From the NCBI RefSeq assembly GCF_005239225.2, contig NC_133301.1, positions 5,047,157 through 5,111,156 of the forward strand: a stretch of DNA of 64,000 nt, written 5' to 3'. The notes beneath the pieces are model-generated. The model was not told where the DNA came from, searched no databases, and saw nothing but the letters and a program-made list of their open reading frames with translations. Origin of the DNA: Populus alba (taxonomy: Eukaryota; Streptophyta; Magnoliopsida; Malpighiales; Salicaceae). Position 1 is the stretch's first letter. Each line of letters starts with the position of its first letter. Below are positions 10,151 through 22,870 of the stretch, one piece after another. A program made the position numbers and the translations under genes.

Positions 10151-13100
10151 GTTTTCTTTACTCGGTGATGTTAGTCCACGTCATCCAATCAGAAATAAGA
10201 AACATTAGGACGCGACGATCATTTACTAAAGATAATTCTTCTGAGTTGCTCGAACGTCTCCATCTAGCATTTAAGAAATCATAGAAACTTTAGCATTCGA
10301 TTGTTTGTTAAGATGAAAGGTTTTAATGTTTCAACTTTAATATTAAAAAATCTTAGCATTTGGCGTCATACATTAAACTGAAAGGTTTTAATGTTGTCAA
10401 ATCAAATTGAGTTATTCAAACTTCTCCCATCTGTTGCTATTGTAATTAAAAAATATTATCTTTTTTTTAGTTTAACGTGGATGTTCGGACCAGCTTGTGC
10501 GCATCTCGACTAATTTCACGGGTAAAAAAATGTTATCTTTAGGCTACCTGGTGGTGGTCGATTACGACAAGGTAAATCATGATATAGATCATCAGTCCAC
10601 AAAAATCAATAAAGATTTATTACATACTTTAAATAGACCAATAACTTGGTTTAAGACAAAAACATTAAAAGAGACATTAAATGTATTGGTTTTGAGAGTT
10701 TTGACTCAGATTTGAGAAATTTATTGGAGTATCAAGAAAAAATCTTAGTACATTTTATCCATATGCAAGAAAAACCTAATCCAATCTTATTTGAACCATG
10801 AGTTGAGAAGAAAACACAGTAAAGGAAACAAAAAAATCTAAACCGACTTGGAAAACAAAGTGGCGACAAGGCTTCCTAATTATGCAAGGAGATTATTCCA
10901 GCAACTTTAATTGTATTTCCTAGTATTAAAAGGATTCTAAGAGGCAACAAAAGAATGAGATTAACACCAATAATTACTTTCCTTTTTTTAAAAAGAAAAT
11001 AAACATAACTATGAGATCAAAATCCTAATACAACTTAGAAACATGGACAACTACCTTCATGGAAGGCTATAAATAAATCTTGAATCAGTTTTGTAATATT
11101 TTCTATCCTTCTCTTCTTCTCACAGCAGAATAGGGATTTACTATTATAAGCTTTATTTTATTTCGTTAGCTACAACTCAAGGCTTGTTTGGGCTTAATTA
11201 ATACTTTGTTTTCATTTATGATCCAAGGCTTATTTGGATTAGGTTATAGGCTTTTCAGTTTAGGATTTTTGGGTCAATTTTGTTAGTGGGATAAATTAAT
11301 CAGCTAGGGTAGATCCATTAGGGTTATATTTTCATAAGTATTTAAACTCTTGTAAAGCCTAAAGATAGGACTTTTTGATCAATAGGAATTCATAACATTT
11401 TTTAAACTTGTGTGAGAGTGCTTTTTGCATTCTTCAGTTCTTGAACAAACTAAATCTAACTTATTAAAGATTAACTGGCTTAGTGGTGTCATTCGACTTT
11501 ATTCCAATAGTGTTGGTGCCTTGGGACAGATTTCCATTGTGTCACACTCTTATCAAACCTATTTTGGCTTTCCGGGATCAAATCTCGATCTTGATTATGT
11601 GTTATGTGACCATGTGATTTGAAGTTTGCACCAGATTAGGCAAATCATTAACTGTAATTAAGCAACTCTATTTGTTAGAAAATAATGTAAATCATATGTT
11701 ACTCCAAGTGATCCAATGAGAAATAAGAAACATTAGGGTGCGATAATATCTTAAAGATAATTTTTTTGAGTTGTTCGAACATCTCCATCTAGCATTTAAC
11801 AAACCATAGAAACTTTAGCGTTTGATTACATGTTAAAATGAATGGTTTTAGTGTTTCAACTTTACTATTAAGAAATCTTAGCATTTGTCGTAATACATTA
11901 AACGGAAAGGTTTTAATGTTGTCAGATCAGTTGACTTTTTCAAACATCCCCACATCTATTGATATTGCAATTAAGAAATGTTATCTTTAAGCTACTTGGT
12001 GGTTGTTTAAGACAAGGTGAATCATGATATAGATCAGCCCACAAACACCAACAATGACCTATTATATGTTCCAAAGAGACCAATAACTTGGTCTAAGACA
12101 AAAGCATTAAAAGAGGCATTGATTGTATTGGTTTTGAAGGTTTCAACCAAGTCAAATTTAAAGGATCCATTAGAGCATTAAGATGAGGTCTTAGTACATC
12201 TTATCCATGTGCAAGAGATGCCCGATCCAATCTTATTTGGGCCATGAGGTGAGGAGAAAACACAGTAAATGAAACAAAAAATCCAAGTTGACTTGGAAAA
12301 CAAAGTGGCGAGAAGGCTTCCTAATTATGCAAGGAGATTATTCTAGCAACTTTAATTGTGTTTCCTCATATTAGAAGGATTCTAAGAGGCAGCAAAAGAA
12401 GGGAATTAATACCAACAATTACTTTCCTTTCAAAAGAAGGAAAAAAAAAAAAAATTATGAGATCAAAATCCTACTACAACTTGGAAACAACATGGGTGGC
12501 TATCTTTCCTTTAGTTTCTAGGATTAATGAGCTACATGGAAGGCTTATAAGCCTTGAATAAGTTCTGTAATATTTTCTTTCCTTGTCTTCTTCTCACGAC
12601 AAAACAAGGATTTAATATTATAGGTTTTATTTTATTTTGTTAGCTACAACTCATAGACTTATTTGAGCGTAATTAATATTTTGTTTTCAATTAAGATCCA
12701 AGGCTTGTTTGGATCAGGTTATAGGCTTTTCAGTTTAGAGTTTTTAAGTCAATTTTATAACTGGACGAAATCAGTCAACTAGGGTAGATTTATTAGAGTT
12801 ATATTTTCATAAGTATTTAAACTCTTGTAAAGCCTAAAGATAGGACTTTTTGATCAATAGGAATTCATAACATTTTTTAAACTTGTGTGAGAGTGCTTTT
12901 TGCATTCTTCAGTTCTTGAACAAACTAAATCTAACTTATTAAAGATTAACTGGCTTAGTGGCGTCATTCGAATTTATTCCAATAATATTGGTGCCTTGAG
13001 ACAGGTTTCCATTGTGTCACACTTCTATCAGACTTATTTTGGCTTTTCAAGATCAGATCTCGATCTTGATTGTGTGTTATGTGACCATGTGATTCGAATT

Positions 13101-14397
13101 TCACACCAGATTAGGCAAATCATTAACTATAATTAAGCAACTCTATTTGTTAGAAAATAATGTAAATCACATGTTACTCCAAGTGATCCAATTAGAAATA
13201 AGAAACATTAGGATGTGATAATATATCAAAGATAATTTTTTAAAGTTGTTTGAACATCTCCATCTAGCATTTAACAAACCATAGAAACTTTAGCATTTGA
13301 TTACATGTTAAAATGAATGGTTTTAGTGTTTCAACTTTACTATTAAGAAATCTTAGCATTTTCCATAATACTTTAAACTGAAAGGTTTTAATGTTGTCAG
13401 ATCAAGTTAAGTTGTTCAAACATTCCTATCTATTGCTATTGTAATTAAGAAATGTTATCTTTAAGCTACCTGGTGGTCGATTAATACAAAGCGAATCATG
13501 ATGTAGATCAGCTCACAAGCACTAGTAAGTACCTATTAAAATTTCAAACAGACCAAGGACTCGGTCCAAGAAAAAGGAATTGAAAGAGGCATTTAATGTA
13601 TTAGTTTTGAATGTTTCGATCAAATTAGATTTGAAAGGTTCATTGGAGCATTAAGAAGAGGCCTTGGTACATCTAATTCATGTGCAAGAGAGGTCTAATC
13701 CAACCTTATTTAGGCTATGAGGTGAGGAGAAAACATAGTGAAGAAAATAAAAGAATTCAAGCTGACTTAGGAAACAAAGTGGTTGCAAGGCTTCCTAAAT
13801 ATGCAAGGAGATTATTCCAACTTTAATTTTGTTTTCTAGTATTAGAAGAATCCTAAGAGGCAACAAAAGAAGGGAATTAATACCAACAATTACTTTTCTT
13901 TTAAAAATGAAAAAAAATATAAGTTTGAGATCAGAATCCTACTACAATTTGAAAAACAACATAGACATCTACCTTTCCTTTAATTTCTAGAATTAATGGG
14001 TTGCATAGAAGGTTATAAATAAGCCTTGAATCTATTTTGTAATATTTTATTTCCTTCTCTTCTCATGACATCCAAGATTTATTTATTTGGATCAAGTTAC
14101 GGGTTTTTCAGTTTAGGGTTTTTGTGTCAATTTTGTAGGTGGGTCAAATTAGTTCATTATGGTAGATTCATTAAGGTTATATTTTCATAAGTATTTAAAC
14201 CCATGTAAATCCTAAAGAGGGGACATTTTGATTAATAAGAATTCAGAACATTTTTTTTTTTTAACTTTTATGAGAGTGCTTCTTTCATTCTTTAATTCTT
14301 GAACAAATTGAATTTGACTTATCAAAGATTAACTAGCTTCGTGAAGTCATTCTACTTCATTCCAATAGTGTTGGTGTCTTTGGACAGGTTTTTATTA
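10150..14397 (+). mobile_element. Tandem triplication of a Ty3/gypsy-derived unit (about 1.5 kb x 3)
   Basis: Three direct units follow each other. The anchor GAAATAAGAAACATTAG occurs at 10192, 11720 and 13195 (spacings 1528 and 1475 bp). The block CATTCTTCAGTTCTTGAACA occurs at 11428 and 12903, with a diverged version near 14288. Each unit carries a coding remnant of the RPITRSKTKxLKEALN type, a motif recalled from the C-terminal end of plant gypsy polyproteins, at about 10640, 12070 and 13545. Each then has an LTR-like stretch with a TATA box (GCTATAAATAAATCTTG at 11064). Units B and C begin TGTTAGAAAATAATGTAAAT at 11673 and 13148. All frames are broken. The third unit is cut at 14397 by a CACTA end. 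Confidence 0.7.
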
Positions 14398-14610
14398 CAC
14401 TACCAGAAAATCAACAAAAACCAACGGAATTATCAACGCCATTTTTTAATCGGTAATTTTTACTGATGGAAATAATTTCATCTCTACTTTTGTTGGTATA
14501 TACCGATAGACAATATCCGTCGATGATACGGTCGGTATATACCAATAGAATACATCCATCGGTATATACCAATAGAATACATCCATCAGTACAGACCTTA
14601 TTAATGTATT
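14398..14610 (+). mobile_element. CACTA element terminus fragment
   Basis: CACTACCAGAAAATCAAC at 14398 is a typical CACTA terminal sequence. It is followed by subterminal copies of ATCCGTCGATGATACGGTCG-like and CCAATAGAATACATCCATCGG-like motifs. It interrupts the third gypsy unit after TTTTTATTA. No matching TAGTG end is seen downstream, so only one end is recognised. Confidence 0.7.
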
Positions 14611-15996
14611 ATCTCATATATGTATATTGAACATTATCTATTCATTGAGTTGTTGAACTCACCCTCTCATTATTTATCATTTTCAGGCTTATAACTTCAT
14701 TGATAGGTCATTTTTATAGACTTTCAGAACCTGCTCTTATGTTGTAATTAACATTATTCCATTGTGTCTAGTTAGAGCTTCGTAATTATAGAATTTTGTA
14801 TTAACTTTTGTATTAAGATGTTGATTTATGTTATGGACTTTAGTTTATGTTATCATTGTTATGTTTAACTCTAATTAAGTTAATAGGAAGAAAAAGTTTG
14901 TATGTATGTTTTGGTTCACATAGATAATGAATCTGGAGGGAGACCTTATATGTGTGTCGGTCATGGATATAGGGATCGGGACATGACAAGTTTTTTATAA
15001 ACCAGTTTAAAAATATAAGTTTTAAAAACTTGTTAAAGCAAAAAAATTAGCAATCAAAAGAATAAAAATTAAATTTGATAAGAGAAAATTCAAACAAGGG
15101 TGAAATCATAAAACAAAATCAATTTAAAAAATGATTTTAAACAAAAAAAAAATAGCAATAAAAAAAGATGAGCAAATTTGAAAGATGAGAAAAAAAATAA
15201 AAGGGATAAAATTGAAATGGCATACCTATTTTATAAATAATTTGAGATAAAAAATCATAATAAAATGAAAAAAGGACTAAATCTAAATAATAAAAAAATT
15301 AAAGGATTATTCTTGAATTTTTAAAGGGTTGGTGCAAAAATCTAGGTGGAGATAGAGAAGAAGGGAAAAAAAGAAATGGCCACTAGCACCAAAATGCTGT
15401 GATCTTGGAGTACGCACCACTACATCAAGTTAGAGGTGTCGAGACCTTTCAAACACTACCCTGGAAGGGTACGATTGGTTGTCAAACAACACTACATGCC
15501 TCCACGAACGGCGTAGGGGCAGTCCACATGCTAGTTGGTGCATAACACACGACATCAATTTTTTTTTTTGTTTTTATAATTATATTTAATATATGTCAAT
15601 TACAAAAGAGCTCTTAAACAACCTTTAGATCTACAATAAAACCAATATAAAATGACAAAAATACATTGTGAGAGAGTTAAGGTATCAAAATAATTATACT
15701 ATTTTGAAAAAAATTAAAAAGACTAGAACATCTCTAAGTACTAGGCATTGTATTTTTTTTTTCTTATAGGGTTAGATTTGTATTTTTACAAAAAAAAAAA
15801 AAGCAAAATGATCAATCTAATTCTATATAATTTGTAAAAGATAATTGTATAATGGTGAAAAAAAAACACCTTGCTTCCAATAACAAATTGAAAGGGTTTT
15901 TAAACGTGAACAATATATCAAATCACTAGTATAATGAATAGTAATGTAATATAGCAATTTTTCCTCCACTCTTAGTTTTTTTTTTTTTTTTATCAG
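14610..15996. repeat. A-rich dispersed repeat with GC-richer core
   Basis: About 15010-15330 is A-rich with blocks such as AAGGGATAAAATTGAAATGG and AAAGGACTAAATCTAAATAA. A GC-richer core follows at 15390-15560. This composition mirrors the T-rich repeat at 17.8-19.2 kb in the opposite orientation, suggesting one unclassified dispersed family. No coding sequence is recognised. Confidence 0.45.
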
Positions 15997-16004
15997 CAAA
16001 GTAT

Positions 16005-16827
16005 AGGCACCAAACACACTCTATTGCGGTAGCGGTTGTGGTTGTGATTTGAAAAAAAATTGTTTTATAAAAAGTACTTTTAGTTGAGGTTGGTTTTGAA
16101 AAATAGGTGTTTGGTTAAAACTGCAGTTAAAATTGAGGTTGAAGAAAAAGTAGTTTAATATGTTTAGTTAAGAATGCTTTTGAAATTGAGATTATAAAAT
16201 AATTTTAAAAAATATATATTAATATTGATGGTTTTAAATTTAAATATTGTAAAAATTAATTATTCCTATTACATCATGAAAAAAATAATACTTTATATAA
16301 AATATTTTTTACTATTCCATTAAACTATTTATAATTCCATTACGTACAAAAATTCATCCGATAAGAACTATAGTTTTCATAATTTTTTTGAGCGTGTAAT
16401 AAAACTAGATAAAATATTATCAGATATAAAATTAATATTATTGTGCGAATAAATTTAATTCACTTTATATTAGTTTTTCGAGAAAAAAATATTGTTCATA
16501 TCGTGAATGAATTTAATTCTCTAAACTAGTTTTTTTTTAAATAAAAAAAAATTAATACAATTAACACACTAAAAAAAACAATGAATAGTGCGAGTGAATT
16601 GCACTGTTCACGTGAACAGTGCAATTCACTCGTGAACAGTGCAATCACTTGCACTGTTCGTTAGTTTTTACAGGCTATAGTGCATGAAAAGCAGGTTTTT
16701 ATGCTTTTTATTTTCAGCTTTTTAAATGTAAAAAACACGTGGGCCCCATGCATAGTAAATCGAGTTTTTTTATTACCAAACAGCTGCTGACTGCGTTTTA
16801 AATAAAACGCAGCCGCAGCCGCGTAGA
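16005..16827. mobile_element. Non-autonomous DNA element with 8-bp target duplication
   Basis: CAAAGTAT flanks the segment at 15997-16004 and 16828-16835. The ends contain imperfect inverted repeats: GCGGTAGCGGTTGTGGTTGTG near 16025 against the reverse complement of CGCAGCCGCAGCCGCGTAGA at 16808-16827. An 8-bp duplication fits hAT or Mutator-type elements; no transposase is encoded. The inverted repeats do not start exactly at the duplication, so the boundary is inferred. A 42-bp perfect palindrome lies inside. Confidence 0.55.
16591..16632. repeat. 42-bp perfect palindrome
   Basis: The left arm CGAGTGAATTGCACTGTTCA (16591-16610), then CG, then its exact reverse complement up to 16632. Further partial copies (GTGAACAGTGCAATCACTTG and GCACTGTTCG) follow to 16660, so the area can form alternative hairpins. 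Confidence 0.95.
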
Positions 16828-16835
16828 CAAAGTAT

Positions 16836-17770
16836 TATTGACTTTCAAAATTTGACTTGTATGCTTTCATTTACTTGATATATAATATCAATTATTCCTG
16901 TCCAGTTTATGGCGTTGCATATTCAAAGTCTAATATATTGAAGCCGACAAGGATAAAAGAGATGACTGCCGAAACTGGATTGTGCGCCTCGCAGCCGGCA
17001 AGGGGGCAAATTAATGCTCACTTGTCCAGCACCGAAAAGGCAAGTAGAGGCACCTTCGTTGCTGGTCAAAGAAAGCACTCTGTCGCGCTTTAATTAATTG
17101 GTAAGGTATGATATATATATATAAAAAAAAAAAAAAGGAAAATGAAAAATAACTTCATTAAGGTCCCTTTCTATTGATGAAACTTGCATTTACATCCCTT
17201 AGCTGCCGATTCATGCAATACCCTCCACTATTAGTTTTGGTCAACGGACTCTTTAGGAGCCTTTTTTTACAAGACTTCTCAATTTGTGTGCGAGAAAAAC
17301 AAGCCTTTTCTCTTTCTATTTTAAGGAGCTTCATGGAGTCACTTGAGGCAGTATTCGTAGAGGGTACAACATTGCATTTGGTATGTTAAATTAAAAAAAA
17401 AAAAAAAAAAACCTCTTTAAAAGGGATCGGGGTTTCACTTGCACATTAAGATCAAAATAATCTTTTCTATGAGATATATTTGTCATTAATATATTAATTG
17501 AGGATAAATCAGTTTTTTTATACTTTAATGAACAATAAAATTTCTTAAAAAACAAAAATAAATAAAGTTGGAGTCCAGAGCTTTTTTGTCTTTTAATGTT
17601 TTAAATGCATAATAAAATAATTATATTTCTCTTTAAGGCAAAAAAAAAAAATAAAATTAATGTTCAGAGACATTTTTAGCTTTTCATCATGGTTTTTTAG
17701 TTATTATAAATGTTAACATGGGGTAGTTTAGACTTTTAAAAAACATAAATATAATTTAAAAATAAAAAGT
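16836..17770. other. Intergenic, no recognised feature
   Basis: Mixed sequence, GC-richer at 16920-17095, with poly-A tracts near 17125, 17390 and 17640. Two open frames (16857-17093 and 17174-17389, plus) show no recognisable domain. I see nothing I can support here. Confidence 0.4.
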
Positions 17771-19254
17771 TGTTGGCTCGTGACATGCACTCACCAACGA
17801 GTGGGAAGCGCCTGCACTTTTTAAGCGGCGAGTGCATTGCCTCCCGACAATCAAACTCCACCTTCCATGATGACATTTGAAATGTTGTGCCATCCTCTTC
17901 TCATTGGTTAAGCATGCGTGGATGACAGAACAATAGGTGGGTTATAGTTGATTTTTCTTCTTCTTTTCCTTTCTCTTTGCCTTAATTTTCACACTAGTAC
18001 TTCCAAAAAATCAATTATGTTATCTAGTTTGTATTTTAATCAATTTTGGTCCTTATTTTTTTGGATTTTGATATTATTTTGTGCTGCTTTTAATACTTTT
18101 TGAAGGTTTTTTTTTTTTTCACTAAGCATTTTATTTCACTTAATTGTTTTTATCTGATTTTGTCCTTATTGTTTTGATTGTTTTTTTTTATTTATCATTT
18201 TCTTGAATATTTATTTTTTAATTTCATCCCTCAACATTCTATTTCATTTAATTTTTGTATTCAATTTTGTTTCTCATTCTTTTGATTGCTATTTTTTACA
18301 TATATTCTTAATTTATTTTATTTTTCAATTTAGTCCATCATTATTTTCTTTTATTTAGTTTTTGTACCAGATTTGGTCCTCACTATTTTGATTGCTATTT
18401 TTAATATTTTTATTTTATTTTTAATGATTAGGAATTTTCCTTTGTTATTTTTTCATATTTGTCTTCTATTGAATAATCTTCATCTCATGACTTAGGTCAT
18501 TGCTTTCAAAGATTAGCTCCATTTAACTTCAGTTTTTTTGCAGGTTCTTTTATAAAAATTGATTTTTTTTTTCATCATTCAACATTAAGTTATTGGGCTC
18601 TCAGCCACGTGATTGTTTTTTGCTTTTTTTTTTTTTTGCAGGGTTATCCCAATCTTATATCTCAGGACATGGGTTAGTCGAGTTAATCTGAGTTGACTTG
18701 GATTTTTTTTTTTTACTTTTTTAATTAATTATTTTTCAGTTTTGCTTTTCATCATGAAGTTTGCTTAGTAGTTAACTTACATTGTTTTATTTAATTTCTT
18801 CTATACAAAGTTATTTCGATCTCATGACCGAGCTACCAATTTGGCGTGCTAGCTAGAGTCATGTTTTTTTATCCTTGTTTTAAATTGATTTTTTTTTCCA
18901 ATTTGTCCTTCAATGTTTGAATTGCTGGTAATTGAGTTTTTGAATTTTTTTTCCTTCTTTGTGAGGTTATTCCATTTTCATTTATTTTTTTCTTTATTAT
19001 AAATAAAATCATTGAGATCTCTTCGAAATATTTAGAATGTATCTTTTAATAATATTGACAAGCATTCGTATTTTTTTTATTGGTCATTAGCATTTTTTTT
19101 ATTGTCATTTGCACTTTTTTAATAATGTTTTTTAAATTTTGCCAAGATTATTGAACTCATTCAAATTAATAACCCGGGTCTTAGATTTTTCTTGCTTCTT
19201 TAAAATTGTTATCATCGCTTGGATAATTTTTTTTACATTATAAAATTTTTTACT
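17770..19254. repeat. T-rich dispersed repeat with GC-richer head
   Basis: Starts with a GC-richer block (GTGCATTGCCTCCCGAC near 17831). A long T-rich tract follows, with recurring phrases such as AATTTTGGTCCTTATTTTT, CAATTTAGTCC and ATCTCATGACCGAGC, plus AACCCGGGTC near 19170. Similar phrases recur at 36.9-37.6 kb and 38.4-38.9 kb. I recognise the style as an abundant unclassified repeat in poplar-like genomes. No coding potential is seen. Confidence 0.5.
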
Positions 19255-20002
19255 TGGCCTGTAATATCCCAATAGTTCAAAGCCAAAATAAATGGTAATT
19301 TTTTTTTGTTAGACATCATATTCTCGATGCTTCGCACAGTAACATTCTAAGGGTTAGCATATAGGTTCCATCCATTAATGCATGGCATAATACTCATATG
19401 ATTGTGTAAATTACATCATAAAAAAAAAAGTACTCCATACACATACCACACAACATCATATTTACATATACATAGGTTCACATTACATCATAATAATATA
19501 TGCATAAGTTTGCATCCCTATTTGAATATTGTTATTGTTACTATATTATACAAAAGTGTCGAACAACAATTCTACAACTAGGACATTCGTTTCTATAAAA
19601 TACGTAACACCTAAACATGTGAATACATAGTTCTTTTAAAAAATTTATGCACCAATGGATCGGGATTTCCTACGTGCATTGATCGTCTGATGTCCCTGTT
19701 ACAAAAGCAAAATGGATACAAGAATTATAAATAATCTAAACAAGATAATAAACAACTAGAAGAATGTTATTGTTACTTTTCGTTATCAACTTAGTGAGTA
19801 CATTTCTTCTTTTACTTTTCATATGCATATTACAATCCTTATTATTTCATTCATTATATTATCTTTACTTATACGCCCAAACCTCTCCGTGGGAGTTGTG
19901 GGGCCGGAGTTAAAACATCGATCGAGGTTAATTACTTTGCTTTAACCCAGTCATCCACCTTGAATGCTTTTAGTTGTAGCTAACGCAATATCAAAACTCG
20001 AA

Positions 20003-20140
20003 CATCCATATCGGATTCCATTAATCGAAGTTAATCACATAATCTAATAAGTCATCCATGTAGGATGTCATTAGCCAAAGCTACTCATCATATTCATACC
20101 ACTTATCCATGTAGGATATCATTAGTTAAAGCTAATCATT
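20003..20140 (+). repeat. 51-bp minisatellite, about 3 copies
   Basis: CATCCATATCGGATTCCATT (20003), CATCCATGTAGGATGTCATT (20053) and TATCCATGTAGGATATCATT (20104) are spaced 50 and 51 bp apart. They are the reverse complement of the repeat at 2571-2960. Confidence 0.8.
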
Positions 20141-20584
20141 ATACTCAATCAAGTGTTCCACAAGTGATTTATTATTCATCACAAGATAACACTAAATCAT
20201 TCGTAATGAATTAATTTAGAAAATTTATATTATACGAGAAGAGGGTGGAAACCACCTACCTGTTCTTCCTATGGAGTGCCCTCGTCCGATCGAAGATTCG
20301 ATCTCAGTTGTACTACCTGACATATCAAAAGATCATAATCAGCATACTCGTATCAAGCAACCATATAACCATCATCATATGTATCCCAATAATACTCATG
20401 TTCACATTCAAGTGTTCCACATATTAGACAATCATATAATGAACATTATCATATTAAGACACTTCTCTTCATTTTAAACGTGACCACTCACGGGCATCTT
20501 AGTGTTTAATTCTTGAGTTTCGTAGTGACTTAAATCAGATCGACAAAAAAATCATCATAAGCATTAAATCATTTCTGATATGGA

Positions 20585-20860
20585 ATTCATCAATGAACTA
20601 AACCGCTAGTGTCACAGAAAGTTGTTAATGAAAACTGGTTTACTAGTGACACATAAATCATCAGCAAAAACTACTTTAGTGGCTGATGTCTGGAATCATC
20701 AGCGAATACATTCACTATCGATTTAGAAATCATCAATGAAAACTGAGTCGCACTGACTCATAAATCATCAATGAAATTGCTTCCTTGGCTAATGCTTAGA
20801 TTCGTCAACGCACACACTCACCGTCGACTCGGAAATAGTTGATGAAAATTGCATCGTTGC
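20585..20860 (+). repeat. Tandem repeat field, left part
   Basis: Diverged units built around AAATCATCA(A/G)(T/C)GAA and GATGAAAATTGCATCG, with sub-periods of roughly 36-40 bp. It is the left half of the array that continues at 22453 after the inserted LTR. Confidence 0.65.
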
Positions 20861-22452
20861 CAATGATTAGTACTTAAAAGTGCATTTTTATCAAAGTTTT
20901 ATGTCATCATTTTACACTTGAAGTATCAATAACTCCTTAACTAAAGCATGTTTTATAATAACAAGTTTGATAGTATAAGATACCTTAATATATGGTAAAT
21001 GTTCATCTTAAATGCAGGCCTATCACACAAATCAAAGGATTGGTTGATGAATTCAACTACTGAAATTGTGAAGATAAAGAGAGGGTGAAGCTTAGAAAAG
21101 TGATGCTGGTTCAGTTCAAACTTGAACACTGTTCAGTAATTGGGTCATTTATGGATCTGTAGATCTTGGATTTAAGTCTACTTTATATGGATCGAAAGAT
21201 AAGACATAAGCCCAAAACTTTCATGTGGAGTCCAAGATTTAAAAAGCCGTTTTCAAGTTCAAATTATAGCAACAACAGAGAAGTCTGAATCTATCATGCA
21301 GCCCAGACACTGTTCAGTGTTAAGTCCATATCTTGAATTCTAGAAGTCCAAATGACATCAATTTTTTTTTCCTGGAAAGCTAAGACAATTTCCTAGAACT
21401 TTCATGAGCGAAAGTGGTTCAAATTCTGATGTTAGCAATGAATTTTTGTTCAGACAAGAAGATGAGGATTGTCACCAAGTCAAGATGTGGCCACCCACTC
21501 AATAATTAGTCATCAAATCAATAGTTCTAAATTTTGGCCTATAAAAGGAGGCATTTGCCATGCATTTAGGCATATTGGTTGTTCAGATCAAGATCATGTT
21601 CTTTATTTCTTTCTTTATATTCTTGTAATGTTTAAGTTTTATTTCATGTTATATTTTCCTTAATTTTTTGTTTATGCTTTTCATTTCCTTTACTATACTT
21701 ATGTTCTTATGTTGTTTATTTATGTTTATCTTCTTCATTATGTTTAGCTAAGCTTATTATGTCAAATTGAAAAGGTTTCACTAATGGTGTTAGAATAGGT
21801 ATAATATAAACCCAACATGGACTTCAATGTTTATATCCAATAAAGTTTGTTATTAACATGTCTTATCTTTTTATCTTATTAATTCTTAATACCTTGCTTG
21901 TTAAATGGTTAATCTAGATTTGTATTGTATAACACCTGGTACATCAAATGTTTGGCACTTTCATAGCTAACCATATGGTATAACCTGTACCTGTGCTATG
22001 AAAGGAACTTGATTTGTAGTTAACATCATGAATTCCTGACAATATTTAAAAGTATGGTGTTACTAAAATAAGATAATTAATATGATCATGTTAAAAATTT
22101 ATAATGAACTATTAAGGATAAATCATCCGATTGAAACCTTCTTTGTGTGTGGTTTTCAGTTGATTAATAAAAAAATTTTATACTGTACTTATTTCTAATA
22201 CTATTAGTGGATCCTCTAACCTTGACAATTATTTTATCCTTGTTTAATCTTCATATTAATCTTACATCTTGAAGTCCTCTTTTACCTCATCATCATTATC
22301 ACCACCACCACCACCACCACCATCATTATTATTATTATTATTTATAATTTTTATAGTTAATCTCCCTGTGGTTTGACCCCGGTCTTGTCAGGTTATTTAT
22401 TACTTCAACACTCCTGCACTTGGGAGAACATATCAATCTTTTGGTTGTGTTA
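20861..22452 (+). mobile_element. Nested solo LTR of a Ty3/gypsy element
   Basis: Matches the LTR at 31612-33337 along its whole length: GATTAGTACTTAAAAGTGCA at the start, AACACTGTTC blocks, ATTTATTACTTC.ACACTCCTG and TTGGTTGTGT near the end. No primer-binding site or internal region follows, so it is a solo LTR. It splits the 109-bp tandem array of the host element. The flanks GTTGC (20856-20860) and GTTGA (22453-22457) match at four of five bases, a plausible decayed target duplication if the LTR starts at 20861. Confidence 0.75.
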
Positions 22453-22870
22453 GTTGACCTAGAAATCATCAACGCGATCCAGTTCTACTGTTAGCGCATG
22501 AAATCATTAGTACATATAATCTATTGTTGACTAAAAAATTATTGATGAAAATTGTGTTGCTATTGATCTAGAAATCATCAACATGATTCAGTTATACTAC
22601 TGGCACATGAAATCATTAGTGCATATAATCTACTATTGATTCAAAAATTGTTGATGAAAATTGCATCACTATCTACCTGGAAATCATCAACGTGATTCAG
22701 TTCTACTATTGGCACATCAAATCATCAATGCACATAACTTATTGTTGATTCAGAAATCATTGATGAAAACTGTGTCGTTGTTGACCCAAAAATCATTAAT
22801 GCAATTCATGTCTTTGCCGATTCAAAAATTGTCAGTGATGATTGAGTCACTTTTGGTTTTACTCTTTCCC
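22453..22870 (+). repeat. 109-bp tandem repeat, right part
   Basis: AAATCATCAAC or a close variant starts at 22463, 22572, 22681 and 22790, giving an exact 109-bp spacing. Each unit holds three shorter related blocks (AAATCATCAACGCGATTCAG, GAAATCATTAGTGCATATAA, TTGATGAAAATTG). Confidence 0.85.
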
